From Odiellus spinosus (taxonomy: Eukaryota; Arthropoda; Arachnida; Opiliones; Phalangiidae): a stretch of 64,000 bases of DNA. Every line of letters starts with the position of its first letter. Position 1 is the first letter of the stretch. The stretch is from positions 620,001 through 684,000 of the forward strand of contig CAWUCO010000167.1 in NCBI GenBank assembly GCA_963920705.1, written 5' to 3'. The notes below the pieces were generated by a model. The model was not told the DNA's origin, made no database searches, and saw nothing but the letters and a program-made list of their open reading frames with translations. Shown here piece by piece: positions 1 to 9,400 of the stretch. Made by a program: the position numbers and the translations under genes.

Positions 1-74
1 TAAGAGTTTTCAAAAATGCGTTGAAAAACAAGAAAAATATGGCCAATTCAAGAAATCATACAATATCAAAATAG

Positions 75-320
75 TCAAATTTCAGATTTTAAAAATTCGC
101 TTTTTGATATTAAATGTTTTTTGAATTGACCATGTTTTCCATGTTTTACAACGGATTTTCCAAAACTCTTGTTTTTTAGATAGTCCAGTATTTGTTCTTT
201 CGATAGGTGTTGATTTTGTCTAAATCGCTTAAAAATCAAATGTTTTGTGTCCATTTGAATCCAATAATCTTGGATTTTTAAGCGTTTTTGCTTAATTTTA
301 ACCAATTTTATATTTGTCAC
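75..320 (-). other. Representative minus-strand open frame, 81 codons, recurring in most monomers; coding doubtful
   Basis: The frame starts at GTG (complement of 318-320) and ends at the stop at 75-77. The first in-frame ATG is codon 23 (complement of 252-254), so an ATG-started peptide would be 59 residues. The product is very basic (many K and R), has no recognisable domain, signal peptide or membrane segment, and includes KSFGKSV and GQFKKHL. An 84-codon version, ending in GLF, occurs where the left arm carries AGTCC instead of AGTCA (for example 449-703). Roughly two thirds of monomers keep the frame; the rest lose it by 1-bp indels or substitutions. Persistence is expected from homogenisation of the array alone, and no ribosome-binding or promoter context is seen. 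I do not call it a gene. Confidence 0.15.
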
Positions 321-329
321 GTTTTGGCA

Positions 330-608
330 ATTTAGACAAAACCAAAGTCATTCGAAAGAGCAATTAATGGACAGTCTAAATAATAAGAGTTTTCAAAAAT
401 GCGTTGAAAAACAAGAAAAATATGGCCAATTCAAGAAATCATACCATATCAAAATAGTCCAATTTCAGATTTTAAAAATTCGCTTTTTGATATTAGATGT
501 TTTTTGAATTGACCATATTTTCCATGTTTTTCAACGGATTTTCCAAAACTCTTGTTTTTTATATAGTCCAATATTTGTTCTTTCGATAGGTGTTGATTTT
601 GTCTAAAT
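330..608. repeat. Large imperfect inverted repeat inside the monomer (arms 330-454 and 485-608)
   Basis: The reverse complement of 485-608 aligns with 330-454 over 125 positions with about 22 differences including one gap, roughly 82% identity by hand on the common monomer sequence. The innermost pairs are ATATCAAAA (446-454) with TTTTGATAT (485-493), closing a 30-bp centre. Long perfectly paired stretches include TCCGTTGAAAAACA and the outer ATTTAGACAAAA. Most mismatches lie in one 10-bp stretch next to the outer end. A single strand or an RNA read across it could fold into a long hairpin, and the duplex could in principle extrude as a cruciform; whether either happens is inference. The same structure is present in every monomer, so it recurs about 167 times in the window. 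Confidence 0.93.
367..507 (+). other. Representative plus-strand open frame, 46 codons, in the left arm; coding doubtful
   Basis: ATG at 367-369 (TTAATGGAC), stop TGA at 505-507. The peptide contains NKSFQK, VEK and KYGQFKK and matches the minus-strand frame of the same monomer over its first half, because the two arms are inverted copies of each other. In monomers where TTTTTTGAA reads TTTTTAGAA the frame runs on to 79 codons (6114-6353, 8796-9035, 11478-11717, 17228-17467, 17611-17850, 19144-19383, 19527-19766). Longer upstream versions start at ATGATTTTTAAGC-like sites made when GGATTTTT becomes TGATTTTT (for example 28980-29216). No family is recognised. Confidence 0.1.
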
Positions 609-667
609 CGCTTAAAAATCAAATGTTTTGTGTCCATTTCAATCCAATAATCTTGGATTTTTAAGCG
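609..667. repeat. Perfect 12-bp dyad with 35-bp spacer in each monomer
   Basis: CGCTTAAAAATC at 609-620 is the exact reverse complement of GATTTTTAAGCG at 656-667. The dyad directly abuts the right arm of the large inverted repeat. Nearly all monomers keep both halves. Single-base breaks occur, for example at about 7122 (CTCTTAAAAATC), 22835 (CGATTAAAAATC), 24725 (CGTTTAAAAATC) and 57327 (TTTTTAAGAG). I found no second-site change that restores pairing in these copies, so there is no sign that the pairing itself is selected. Confidence 0.9.
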
Positions 668-678
668 TTTTTGCTTAA
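661..678. repeat. Short hairpin, 6-bp stem and 6-base loop, reusing half of the 12-bp dyad
   Basis: TTAAGC (661-666), loop GTTTTT, GCTTAA (673-678) is a perfect 6-bp inverted repeat. It shares its left stem with the 12-bp dyad, so the two foldings exclude each other. It is present in nearly all monomers. The copies at about 30531 and 31678 carry TTTTTCCTTAA and lose the first stem pair. It resembles a weak stem followed by T residues, but in this satellite context I do not call it a terminator. Confidence 0.7.
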
Positions 679-712
679 TTTTAACCAATTTTATATTTGT
701 CACGTTTTGGCA
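668..712. repeat. 45-bp asymmetric segment that interrupts one side of the inverted duplication
   Basis: On the minus strand GATTTTTAAGCG runs straight into ATTTAGACAAAA (620 down to 597). On the plus strand the same two blocks are separated by exactly 45 bp (for example 285-329 between 284 and 330, or 668-712 between 667 and 713). The segment has no counterpart on the other arm, so it was inserted on one side or lost from the other. Its length is a multiple of three, so the plus-strand frame that matches the arm peptide passes through it without shifting. The GTG of the long minus-strand frame lies inside it. Confidence 0.75.
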
Positions 713-3064
713 ATTTAGACAAAACCAAAGTCATTCGAAAGAGCAATTAATGGACAGTCTAAATAATAAGAGTTTTCAAAAATGCGTTGAAAAACAAGAA
801 AAATATGGCCAATTCAAGAAATCATACAATATCAAAATAGTCAAATTTCAGATTTTAAAAATTCGCTTTTTGATATTAAATGTTTTTTGAATTGACCATG
901 TTTTCCATGTTTTACAACGGATTTTCCAAAACTCTTGTTTTTTAGATAGTCCAGTATTTGTTCTTTCGATAGGTGTTGATTTTGTCTAAATCGCTTAAAA
1001 ATCAAATGTTTTGTGTCCATTTGAATCCAATAATCTTGGATTTTTAAGCGTTTTTGCTTAATTTTAACCAATTTTATATTTGTCACGTTTTGGCAATTTA
1101 GACAAAACCAAAGTCATTCGAAAGAGCAATTAATGAACAGTCTAAATAATAAGAGTTTTCAAAAATGCGTTGAAAAACAAGAAAAATATGGCCAATTCAA
1201 GAAATCATACCATATCAAAATAGTCCAATTTCAGATTTTAAAAATTCGCTTTTTGATATTAGATGTTTTTTGAATTGACCATATTTTCCATGTTTTTCAA
1301 CGGATTTTCCAAAACTCTTGTTTTTTAGATAGTCCAATATTTGCTCTTTCGATAGGTGTTGATTTTGTCTAAATCGCTTAAAAATCAAATGTTTTGTGTC
1401 CATTTCAATCCAATAATCTTGGATTTTTAAGCGTTTTTGCTTAATTTTAACCAATTTTATATTTGTCACGTTTTGGCAATTTAGACAAAACCAAAGTCAT
1501 TCGAAAGAGCAATTAATGGACAGTCAAAATAATAAGAGTTTTCAAAAATCCGTTGAAAAACAAGAAAAATATGGCCAATTCAAGAAATCATACAATATCA
1601 AAATAGTCAAATTTCAGATTTTAAAAATTCGCTTTTTGATATTAAATGTTTTTTGAATTGACCATGTTTTCCATGTTTTACAACGGATTTTCCAAAACTC
1701 TTGTTTTTTAGATAGTCCAGTATTTGTTCTTTCGATAGGTGTTGATTTTGTCTAAATCGCTTAAAAATCAAATGTTTTGTGTCCATTTGAATCCAATAAT
1801 CTTGGATTTTTAAGCGTTTTTGCTTAATTTTAACCAATTTTATATTTGTCACGTTTTGGCAATTTAGACAAAACCAAAGTCATTCGAAAGAGCAATTAAT
1901 GGACAGTCTAAATAATAAGAGTTTTCAAAAATGCGTTGAAAAACAAGAAAAATATGGCCAATTCAAGAAATCATACCATATCAAAATAGTCCAATTTCAG
2001 ATTTTAAAAATTCGCTTTTTGATATTAGATGTTTTTTGAATTGACCATATTTTCCATGTTTTTCAACGGATTTTCCAAAACTCTTGTTTTTTATATAGTC
2101 CAATATTTGTTCTTTCGATAGGTGTTGATTTTGTCTAAATCGCTTAAAAATCAAATGTTTTGTGTCCATTTCAATCCAATAATCTTGGATTTTTAAGCGT
2201 TTTTGCTTAATTTTAACCAATTTTATATTTGTCACGTTTTGGCAATTTAGACAAAACCAAAGTCATTCGAAAGAGCAATTAATGGACAGTCTAAATAATA
2301 AGAGTTTTCAAAAATGCGTTGAAAAACAAGAAAAATATGGCCAATTCAAGAAATCATACAATATCAAAATAGTCAAATTTCAGATTTTAAAAATTCGCTT
2401 TTTGATATTAAATGTTTTTTGAATTGACCATGTTTTCCATGTTTTACAACGGATTTTCCAAAACTCTTGTTTTTTAGATAGTCCAGTATTTGTTCTTTCG
2501 ATAGGTGTTGATTTTGTCTAAATCGCTTAAAAATCAAATGTTTTGTGTCCATTTGAATCCAATAATCTTGGATTTTTAAGCGTTTTTGCTTAATTTTAAC
2601 CAATTTTATATTTGTCACGTTTTGGCAATTTAGACAAAACCAAAGTCATTCGAAAGAGCAATTAATGAACAGTCTAAATAATAAGAGTTTTCAAAAATGC
2701 GTTGAAAAACAAGAAAAATATGGCCAATTCAAGAAATCATACCATATCAAAATAGTCCAATTTCAGATTTTAAAAATTCGCTTTTTGATATTAGATGTTT
2801 TTTGAATTGACCATATTTTCCATGTTTTTCAACGGATTTTCCAAAACTCTTGTTTTTTAGATAGTCCAATATTTGCTCTTTCGATAGGTGTTGATTTTGT
2901 CTAAATCGCTTAAAAATCAAATGTTTTGTGTCCATTTCAATCCAATAATCTTGGATTTTTAAGCGTTTTTGCTTAATTTTAACCAATTTTATATTTGTCA
3001 CGTTTTGGCAATTTAGACAAAACCAAAGTCATTCGAAAGAGCAATTAATGGACAGTCAAAATAA

Positions 3065-4533
3065 TAAGAGTTTTCAAAAATCCGTTGAAAAACAAGAAAA
3101 ATATGGCCAATTCAAGAAATCATACAATATCAAAATAGTCAAATTTCAGATTTTAAAAATTCGCTTTTTGATATTAAATGTTTTTTGAATTGACCATGTT
3201 TTCCATGTTTTACAACGGATTTTCCAAAACTCTTGTTTTTTAGATAGTCCAGTATTTGTTCTTTCGATAGGTGTTGATTTTGTCTAAATCGCTTAAAAAT
3301 CAAATGTTTTGTGTCCATTTGAATCCAATAATCTTGGATTTTTAAGCGTTTTTGCTTAATTTTAACCAATTTTATATTTGTCACGTTTTGGCAATTTAGA
3401 CAAAACCAAAGTCATTCTAAAGAGCAATTAATGGACAGTCTAAATAATAAGAGTTTTCAAAAATGCGTTGAAAAACAAGAAAAATATGGCCAATTCAAGA
3501 AATCATACAATATCAAAATAGTCAAATTTCAGATTTTAAAAATTCGCTTTTTGATATTAAATGTTTTTTGAATTGACCATGTTTTCCATGTTTTACAACG
3601 GATTTTCCAAAACTCTTGTTTTTTAGATAGTCCAATATTTGCTCTTTCGATAGGTGTTGATTTTGTCTAAATCGCTTAAAAATCAAATGTTTTGTGTCCA
3701 TTTGAATCCAATAATCTTGGATTTTTAAGCGTTTTTGCTTAATTTTAACCAATTTTATATTTGTCACGTTTTGGCAATTTAGACAAAACCAAAGTCATTC
3801 GAAAGAGCAATTAATGGACAGTCTAAATAATAAGAGTTTTCAAAAATGCGTTGAAAAACAAGAAAAATATGGCCAATTCAAGAAATCATACAATATCAAA
3901 ATAGTCAAATTTCAGATTTTAAAAATTCGCTTTTTGATATTAAATGTTTTTTGAATTGACCATGTTTTCCATGTTTTACAACGGATTTTCCAAAACTCTT
4001 GTTTTTTAGATAGTCCAGTATTTGTTCTTTCGATAGGTGTTGATTTTGTCTAAATCGCTTAAAAATCAAATGTTTTGTGTCCATTTGAATCCAATAATCT
4101 TGGATTTTTAAGCGTTTTTGCTTAATTTTAACCAATTTTATATTTGTCACGTTTTGGCAATTTAGACAAAACCAAAGTCATTCGAAAGAGCAATTAATGG
4201 ACAGTCTAAATAATAAGAGTTTTCAAAAATGCGTTGAAAAACAAGAAAAATATGGCCAATTCAAGAAATCATACAATATCAAAATAGTCAAATTTCAGAT
4301 TTTAAAAATTCGCTTTTTGATATTAAATGTTTTTTGAATTGACCATGTTTTCCATGTTTTACAACGGATTTTCCAAAACTCTTGTTTTTTAGATAGTCCA
4401 GTATTTGTTCTTTCGATAGGTGTTGATTTTGTCTAAATCGCTTAAAAATCAAATGTTTTGTGTCCATTTGAATCCAATAATCTTGGATTTTTAAGCGTTT
4501 TTGCTTAATTTTAACCAATTTTATATTTGTCAC
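3065..4533. repeat. Run of four similar CCATGTTTTACAACGG monomers
   Basis: Monomers ending at 3384, 3767, 4150 and 4533 are all of the same right-arm type and differ at few places (CATTCTAAAG at about 3415, CAATATTTGCTC against CAGTATTTGTTC). This breaks the strict alternation of the preceding 4-mer and looks like local expansion of single monomers. It contains no gene. Confidence 0.75.
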
Positions 4534-6067
4534 GTTTTGGCAATTTAGACAAAACCAAAGTCATTCGAAAGAGCAATTAATGGACAGTCTAAATAATAAG
4601 AGTTTTCAAAAATGCGTTGAAAAACAAGAAAAATATGGCCAATTCAAGAAATCATACCATATCAAAATAGTCCAATTTCAGATTTTAAAAATTCGCTTTT
4701 TGATATTAGATGTTTTTTGAATTGACCATATTTTCCATGTTTTTCAACGGATTTTCCAAAACTCTTGTTTTTTATATAGTCCAATATTTGTTCTTTCGAT
4801 AGGTGTTGATTTTGTCTAAATCGCTTAAAAATCAAATGTTTTGTGTCCATTTCAATCCAATAATCTTGGATTTTTAAGCGTTTTTGCTTAATTTTAACCA
4901 ATTTTATATTTGTCACGTTTTGGCAATTTAGACAAAACCAAAGTCATTCGAAAGAGCAATTAATGGACAGTCTAAATAATAAGAGTTTTCAAAAATCCGT
5001 TGGAAAACAAGAAAAATATGGCCAATTCAAGAAATCATACAATATCAAAATAGTCAAATTTCAGATTTTAAAAATTCGCTTTTTGATATTAAATGTTTTT
5101 TGAATTGACCATATTTTCCATGTTTTACAACGGATTTTCCAAAACTCTTGTTTTTTTTGATAGTCCAATATTTGTTCTTTCGATAGGTGTTGATTTTGTC
5201 TAAATCGCTTAAAAATCAAATGTTTTGTGTCCATTTGAATCCAATAATCTTGGATTTTTAAGCGTTTTTGCTTAATTTTAACCAATTTTATATTTGTCAC
5301 GTTTTGGCAATTTAGACAAAACCAAAGTCATTCGAAAGAGCAATTAATGGACAGTCTAAATAATAAGAGTTTTCAAAAATGCGTTGAAAAACAAGAAAAA
5401 TATGGCCAATTCAAGAAATCATACCATATCAAAATAGTCCAATTTCAGATTTTAAAAATTCGCTTTTTGATATTAGATGTTTTTTGAATTGACCATATTT
5501 TCCATGTTTTTCAACGGATTTTCCAAAACTCTTGTTTTTTATATAGTCCAATATTTGTTCTTTCGATAGGTGTTGATTTTGTCTAAATCGCTTAAAAATC
5601 AAATGTTTTGTGTCCATTTCAATCCAATAATCTTGGATTTTTAAGCGTTTTTGCTTAATTTTAACCAATTTTATATTTGTCACGTTTTGGCAATTTAGAC
5701 AAAACCAAAGTCATTCGAAAGAGCAATTAATGGACAGTCTAAATAATAAGAGTTTTCAAAAATCCGTTGGAAAACAAGAAAAATATGGCCAATTCAAGAA
5801 ATCATACAATATCAAAATAGTCAAATTTCAGATTTTAAAAATTCGCTTTTTGATATTAAATGTTTTTTGAATTGACCATATTTTCCATGTTTTACAACGG
5901 ATTTTCCAAAACTCTTGTTTTTTTTGATAGTCCAATATTTGTTCTTTCGATAGGTGTTGATTTTGTCTAAATCGCTTAAAAATCAAATGTTTTGTGTCCA
6001 TTTCAATCCAATAATCTTGGATTTTTAAGCGTTTTTGCTTAATTTTAACCAATTTTATATTTGTCAC
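4534..6067. repeat. HOR: 2-monomer unit of 767 bp, two copies
   Basis: Two copies (4534-5300, 5301-6067) of a pair made of a 383-bp monomer with TTATATAGTCC and a 384-bp monomer with an extra T (CTTGTTTTTTTTGATAG). The extra T shifts the minus-strand frame into another open frame, giving a 79-codon product with a different C-terminal half. The second copy differs by CCATTTCAATCC in place of CCATTTGAATCC. This stretch belongs to the block that is repeated at 14882-16798. Confidence 0.85.
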
Positions 6068-6450
6068 GTTTTGGCAATTTAGACAAAACCAAAGTCATTC
6101 TAAAGAGCAATTAATGGACAGTCTAAATAATAAGAGTTTTCAAAAATCCGTTGAAAAACAAGAAAAATATGGCCAATTCAAGAAATCATACAATATCAAA
6201 ATAGTCAAATTTCAGATTTTAAAAATTCGCTTTTTGATATTAGATGTTTTTAGAATTGACCATATTTTCCATGTTTTTCAACGGATTTTCCAAAACTCTT
6301 GTTTTTTAGATAGTCCAATATTTTTTCTTTCGATAGGTGTTGATTTTGTCTAAATCGCTTAAAAATCAAATGTTTTGTGTCCATTTCAATCCAATAATCT
6401 TGGATTTTTAAGCGTTTTTGCTTAATTTTAACCAATTTTATATTTGTCAC
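6068..6450. repeat. Mosaic monomer: left half of one subfamily, right half of another
   Basis: The left half (CATTCTAAAG, TTTTTAGAATTGACC at about 6247) matches the monomers ending at 17564 and 17947. The right half (AATATTTTTTCTTTCG at about 6318, CCATTTCAATCC) matches the monomer ending at 18330. The switch lies between about 6260 and 6320. The simplest reading is an unequal exchange inside the monomer that fused two subfamilies. Confidence 0.65.
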
Positions 6451-9400
6451 GTTTTGGCAATTTAGACAAAACCAAAGTCATTCGAAAGAGCAATTAATGG
6501 ACAGTCTAAATAATAAGAGTTTTCAAAAATCCGTTGGAAAACAAGAAAAATATGGCCAATTCAAGAAATCATACAATATCAAAATAGTCAAATTTCAGAT
6601 TTTAAAAATTCGCTTTTTGATATTAAATGTTTTTTGAATTGACCATATTTTCCATGTTTTACAACGGATTTTCCAAAACTCTTGTTTTTTTTGATAGTCC
6701 AATATTTGTTCTTTCGATAGGTGTTGATTTTGTCTAAATCGCTTAAAAATCAAATGTTTTGTGTCCATTTCAATCCAATAATCTTGGATTTTTAAGCGTT
6801 TTTGCTTAATTTTAACCAATTTTATATTTGTCACGTTTTGGCAATTTAGACAAAACCAAAGTCATTCGAAAGAGCAATTAATGGACAGTCAAAATAATAA
6901 GAGTTTTCAAAAATCCGTTGAAAAACAAGAAAAATATGGCCAATTCAAGAAATCATACAATATCAAAATAGTCAAATTTCAGATTTTAAAAATTCGCTTT
7001 TTGATATTAAATGTTTTTTGAATTGACCATGTTTTCCATGTTTTACAACGGATTTTCCAAAACTCTTGTTTTTTAGATAGTCCAGTATTTGTTCTTTCGA
7101 TAGGTGTTGATTTTGTCTAAATCTCTTAAAAATCAAATGTTTTGTGTCCATTTGAATCCAATAATCTTGGATTTTTAAGCGTTTTTGCTTAATTTTAACC
7201 AATTTTATATTTGTCACGTTTTGGCAATTTAGACAAAACCAAAGTCATTCTAAAGAGCAATTAATGGACAGTCTAAATAATAAGAGTTTTCAAAAATGCG
7301 TTGAAAAACAAGAAAAATATGGCCAATTCAAGAAATCATACAATATCAAAATAGTCAAATTTCAGATTTTAAAAATTCGCTTTTTGATATTAAATGTTTT
7401 TTGAATTGACCATGTTTTCCATGTTTTACAACGGATTTTCCAAAACTCTTGTTTTTTAGATAGTCCAATATTTGCTCTTTCGATAGGTGTTGATTTTGTC
7501 TAAATCGCTTAAAAATCAAATGTTTTGTGTCCATTTCAATCCAATAATCTTGGATTTTTAAGCGTTTTTGCTTAATTTTAACCAATTTTATATTTGTCAC
7601 GTTTTGGCAATTTAGACAAAACCAAAGTCATTCGAAAGAGCAATTAATGGACAGTCAAAATAATAAGAGTTTTCAAAAATCCGTTGAAAAACAAGAAAAA
7701 TATGGCCAATTCAAGAAATCATACAATATCAAAATAGTCAAATTTCAGATTTTAAAAATTCGCTTTTTGATATTAAATGTTTTTTGAATTGACCATGTTT
7801 TCCATGTTTTACAACGGATTTTCCAAAACTCTTGTTTTTTAGATAGTCCAGTATTTGTTCTTTCGATAGGTGTTGATTTTGTCTAAATCGCTTAAAAATC
7901 AAATGTTTTGTGTCCATTTGAATCCAATAATCTTGGATTTTTAAGCGTTTTTGCTTAATTTTAACCAATTTTATATTTGTCACGTTTTGGCAATTTAGAC
8001 AAAACCAAAGTCATTCGAAAGAGCAATTAATGGACAGTCTAAATAATAAGAGTTTTCAAAAATGCGTTGAAAAACAAGAAAAATATGGCCAATTCAAGAA
8101 ATCATACAATATCAAAATAGTCAAATTTCAGATTTTAAAAATTCGCTTTTTGATATTAAATGTTTTTTGAATTGACCATGTTTTCCATGTTTTACAACGG
8201 ATTTTCCAAAACTCTTGTTTTTTAGATAGTCCAGTATTTGTTCTTTCGATAGGTGTTGATTTTGTCTAAATCGCTTAAAAATCAAATGTTTTGTGTCCAT
8301 TTGAATCCAATAATCTTGGATTTTTAAGCGTTTTTGCTTAATTTTAACCAATTTTATATTTGTCACGTTTTGGCAATTTAGACAAAACCAAAGTCATTCG
8401 AAAGAGCAATTAATGGACAGTCTAAATAATAAGAGTTTTCAAAAATGCGTTGAAAAACAAGAAAAATATGGCCAATTCAAGAAATCATACCATATCAAAA
8501 TAGTCCAATTTCAGATTTTAAAAATTCGCTTTTTGATATTAGATGTTTTTTGAATTGACCATATTTTCCATGTTTTTCAACGGATTTTCCAAAACTCTTG
8601 TTTTTTATATAGTCCAGTATTTGTTCTTTCGATAGGTGTTGATTTTGTCTAAATCGCTTAAAAATCAAATGTTTTGTGTCCATTTGAATCCAATAATCTT
8701 GGATTTTTAAGCGTTTTTGCTTAATTTTAACCAATTTTATATTTGTCACGTTTTGGCAATTTAGACAAAACCAAAGTCATTCTAAAGAGCAATTAATGGA
8801 CAGTCTAAATAATAAGAGTTTTCAAAAATCCGTTGAAAAACAAGAAAAATATGGCCAATTCAAGAAATCATACAATATCAAAATAGTCAAATTTCAGATT
8901 TTAAAAATTCGCTTTTTGATATTAGATGTTTTTAGAATTGACCATATTTTCTATGTTTTTCCACGGATTTTCCAAAACTCTTGTTTTTTCGTTAGACCAA
9001 TATATGCTCTTTCGAGTGGTGTTAATTTTGTCTAAATCGCTTAAAAATCAAATGTTTTGTGTCCATTTGAATCCAATAATCTTGGATTTTTAAGCGTTTT
9101 TGCTTAATTTTAACCAATTTTATATTTGTCACGTTTTGGCAATTTAGACAAAACCAAAGTCATTCTAAAGAGCAATTAATGGACAGTCTAAATAATAAGA
9201 GTTTTCAAAAATCCGTTGAAAAACAAGAAAAATATGGCCAATTCAAGAAATCATACAATATCAAAATAGTCAAATTTCAGATTTTAAAAATTCGCTTTTT
9301 GATATTAAATGTTTTTTGAATTGACCATATTTTCCATGTTTTACAACGGATTTTCCAAAACTCTTGTTTTTTTTGATAGTCCAATATTTGTTCTTTCGAT

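Larger units (their letters stand above)
321..703. repeat. Reference monomer (383 bp) used here to describe the repeat unit
   Basis: Order of parts on the plus strand: left arm of the inverted repeat (330-454), 30-bp centre (455-484), right arm (485-608), first half of a 12-bp dyad (609-620), 35-bp spacer (621-655), second half of the dyad (656-667), and the start of a 45-bp segment (668-712) that runs into the next monomer. Every other monomer in the window keeps this order. Subfamily differences sit mainly in the right arm at ~540-600 (CCATGTTTTACAACGG, CCATGTTTTTCAACGG, CCATGTTTTTCCACGG or CCTTGTTTTTCAAGGG; then GATAGTCC..GATAGGTG or GATAGACC..GAGTGGTG), and in the left arm at ~384-405 (AGTCTAAAT, AGTCAAAAT, AGTCTTAAT; AAATGCG, AAATCCG, AAATACG). 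The phase is arbitrary. Confidence 0.95.
1..3064. repeat. HOR: 4-monomer unit of 1532 bp, two copies
   Basis: 1-1532 and 1533-3064 are near-identical copies of a four-monomer unit that alternates the subfamilies CCATGTTTTACAACGG and CCATGTTTTTCAACGG. Diagnostic marks recur exactly 1532 bp apart: AATGAACAG at about 1133 and 2665, AGTCAAAAT at about 1522 and 3054, and TTATATAG versus TTAGATAG in alternate units. The only difference I noted is AAATGCG at 18 against AAATCCG at 1550. The first monomer is cut by the window edge. The following monomer (3065-3384) still follows the pattern. Confidence 0.88.

Noticed and set aside
341..360. A CENP-B box, from the TTCG followed by A at the right distance (ATTCGAAAGAGCAATT)
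   Set aside because: The essential CGGG half is absent, and the other TTCG sites of the monomer fit no better.
340..365. An RNA polymerase III B box or tRNA-derived origin, from the ATTCGAAAG block
   Set aside because: The match to the B-box consensus is poor; there is no A box at a suitable distance and no cloverleaf in the monomer.
656..680. A rho-independent terminator (stem TTAAGC/GCTTAA with T residues)
   Set aside because: The stem is short and AT-rich, the T-run lies in the loop, and the context is an untranscribed-looking eukaryotic satellite.
321..703. The monomer as a direct dimer of about 191-bp halves
   Set aside because: The two halves match only as reverse complements; no direct repeat at about 191 bp is seen.
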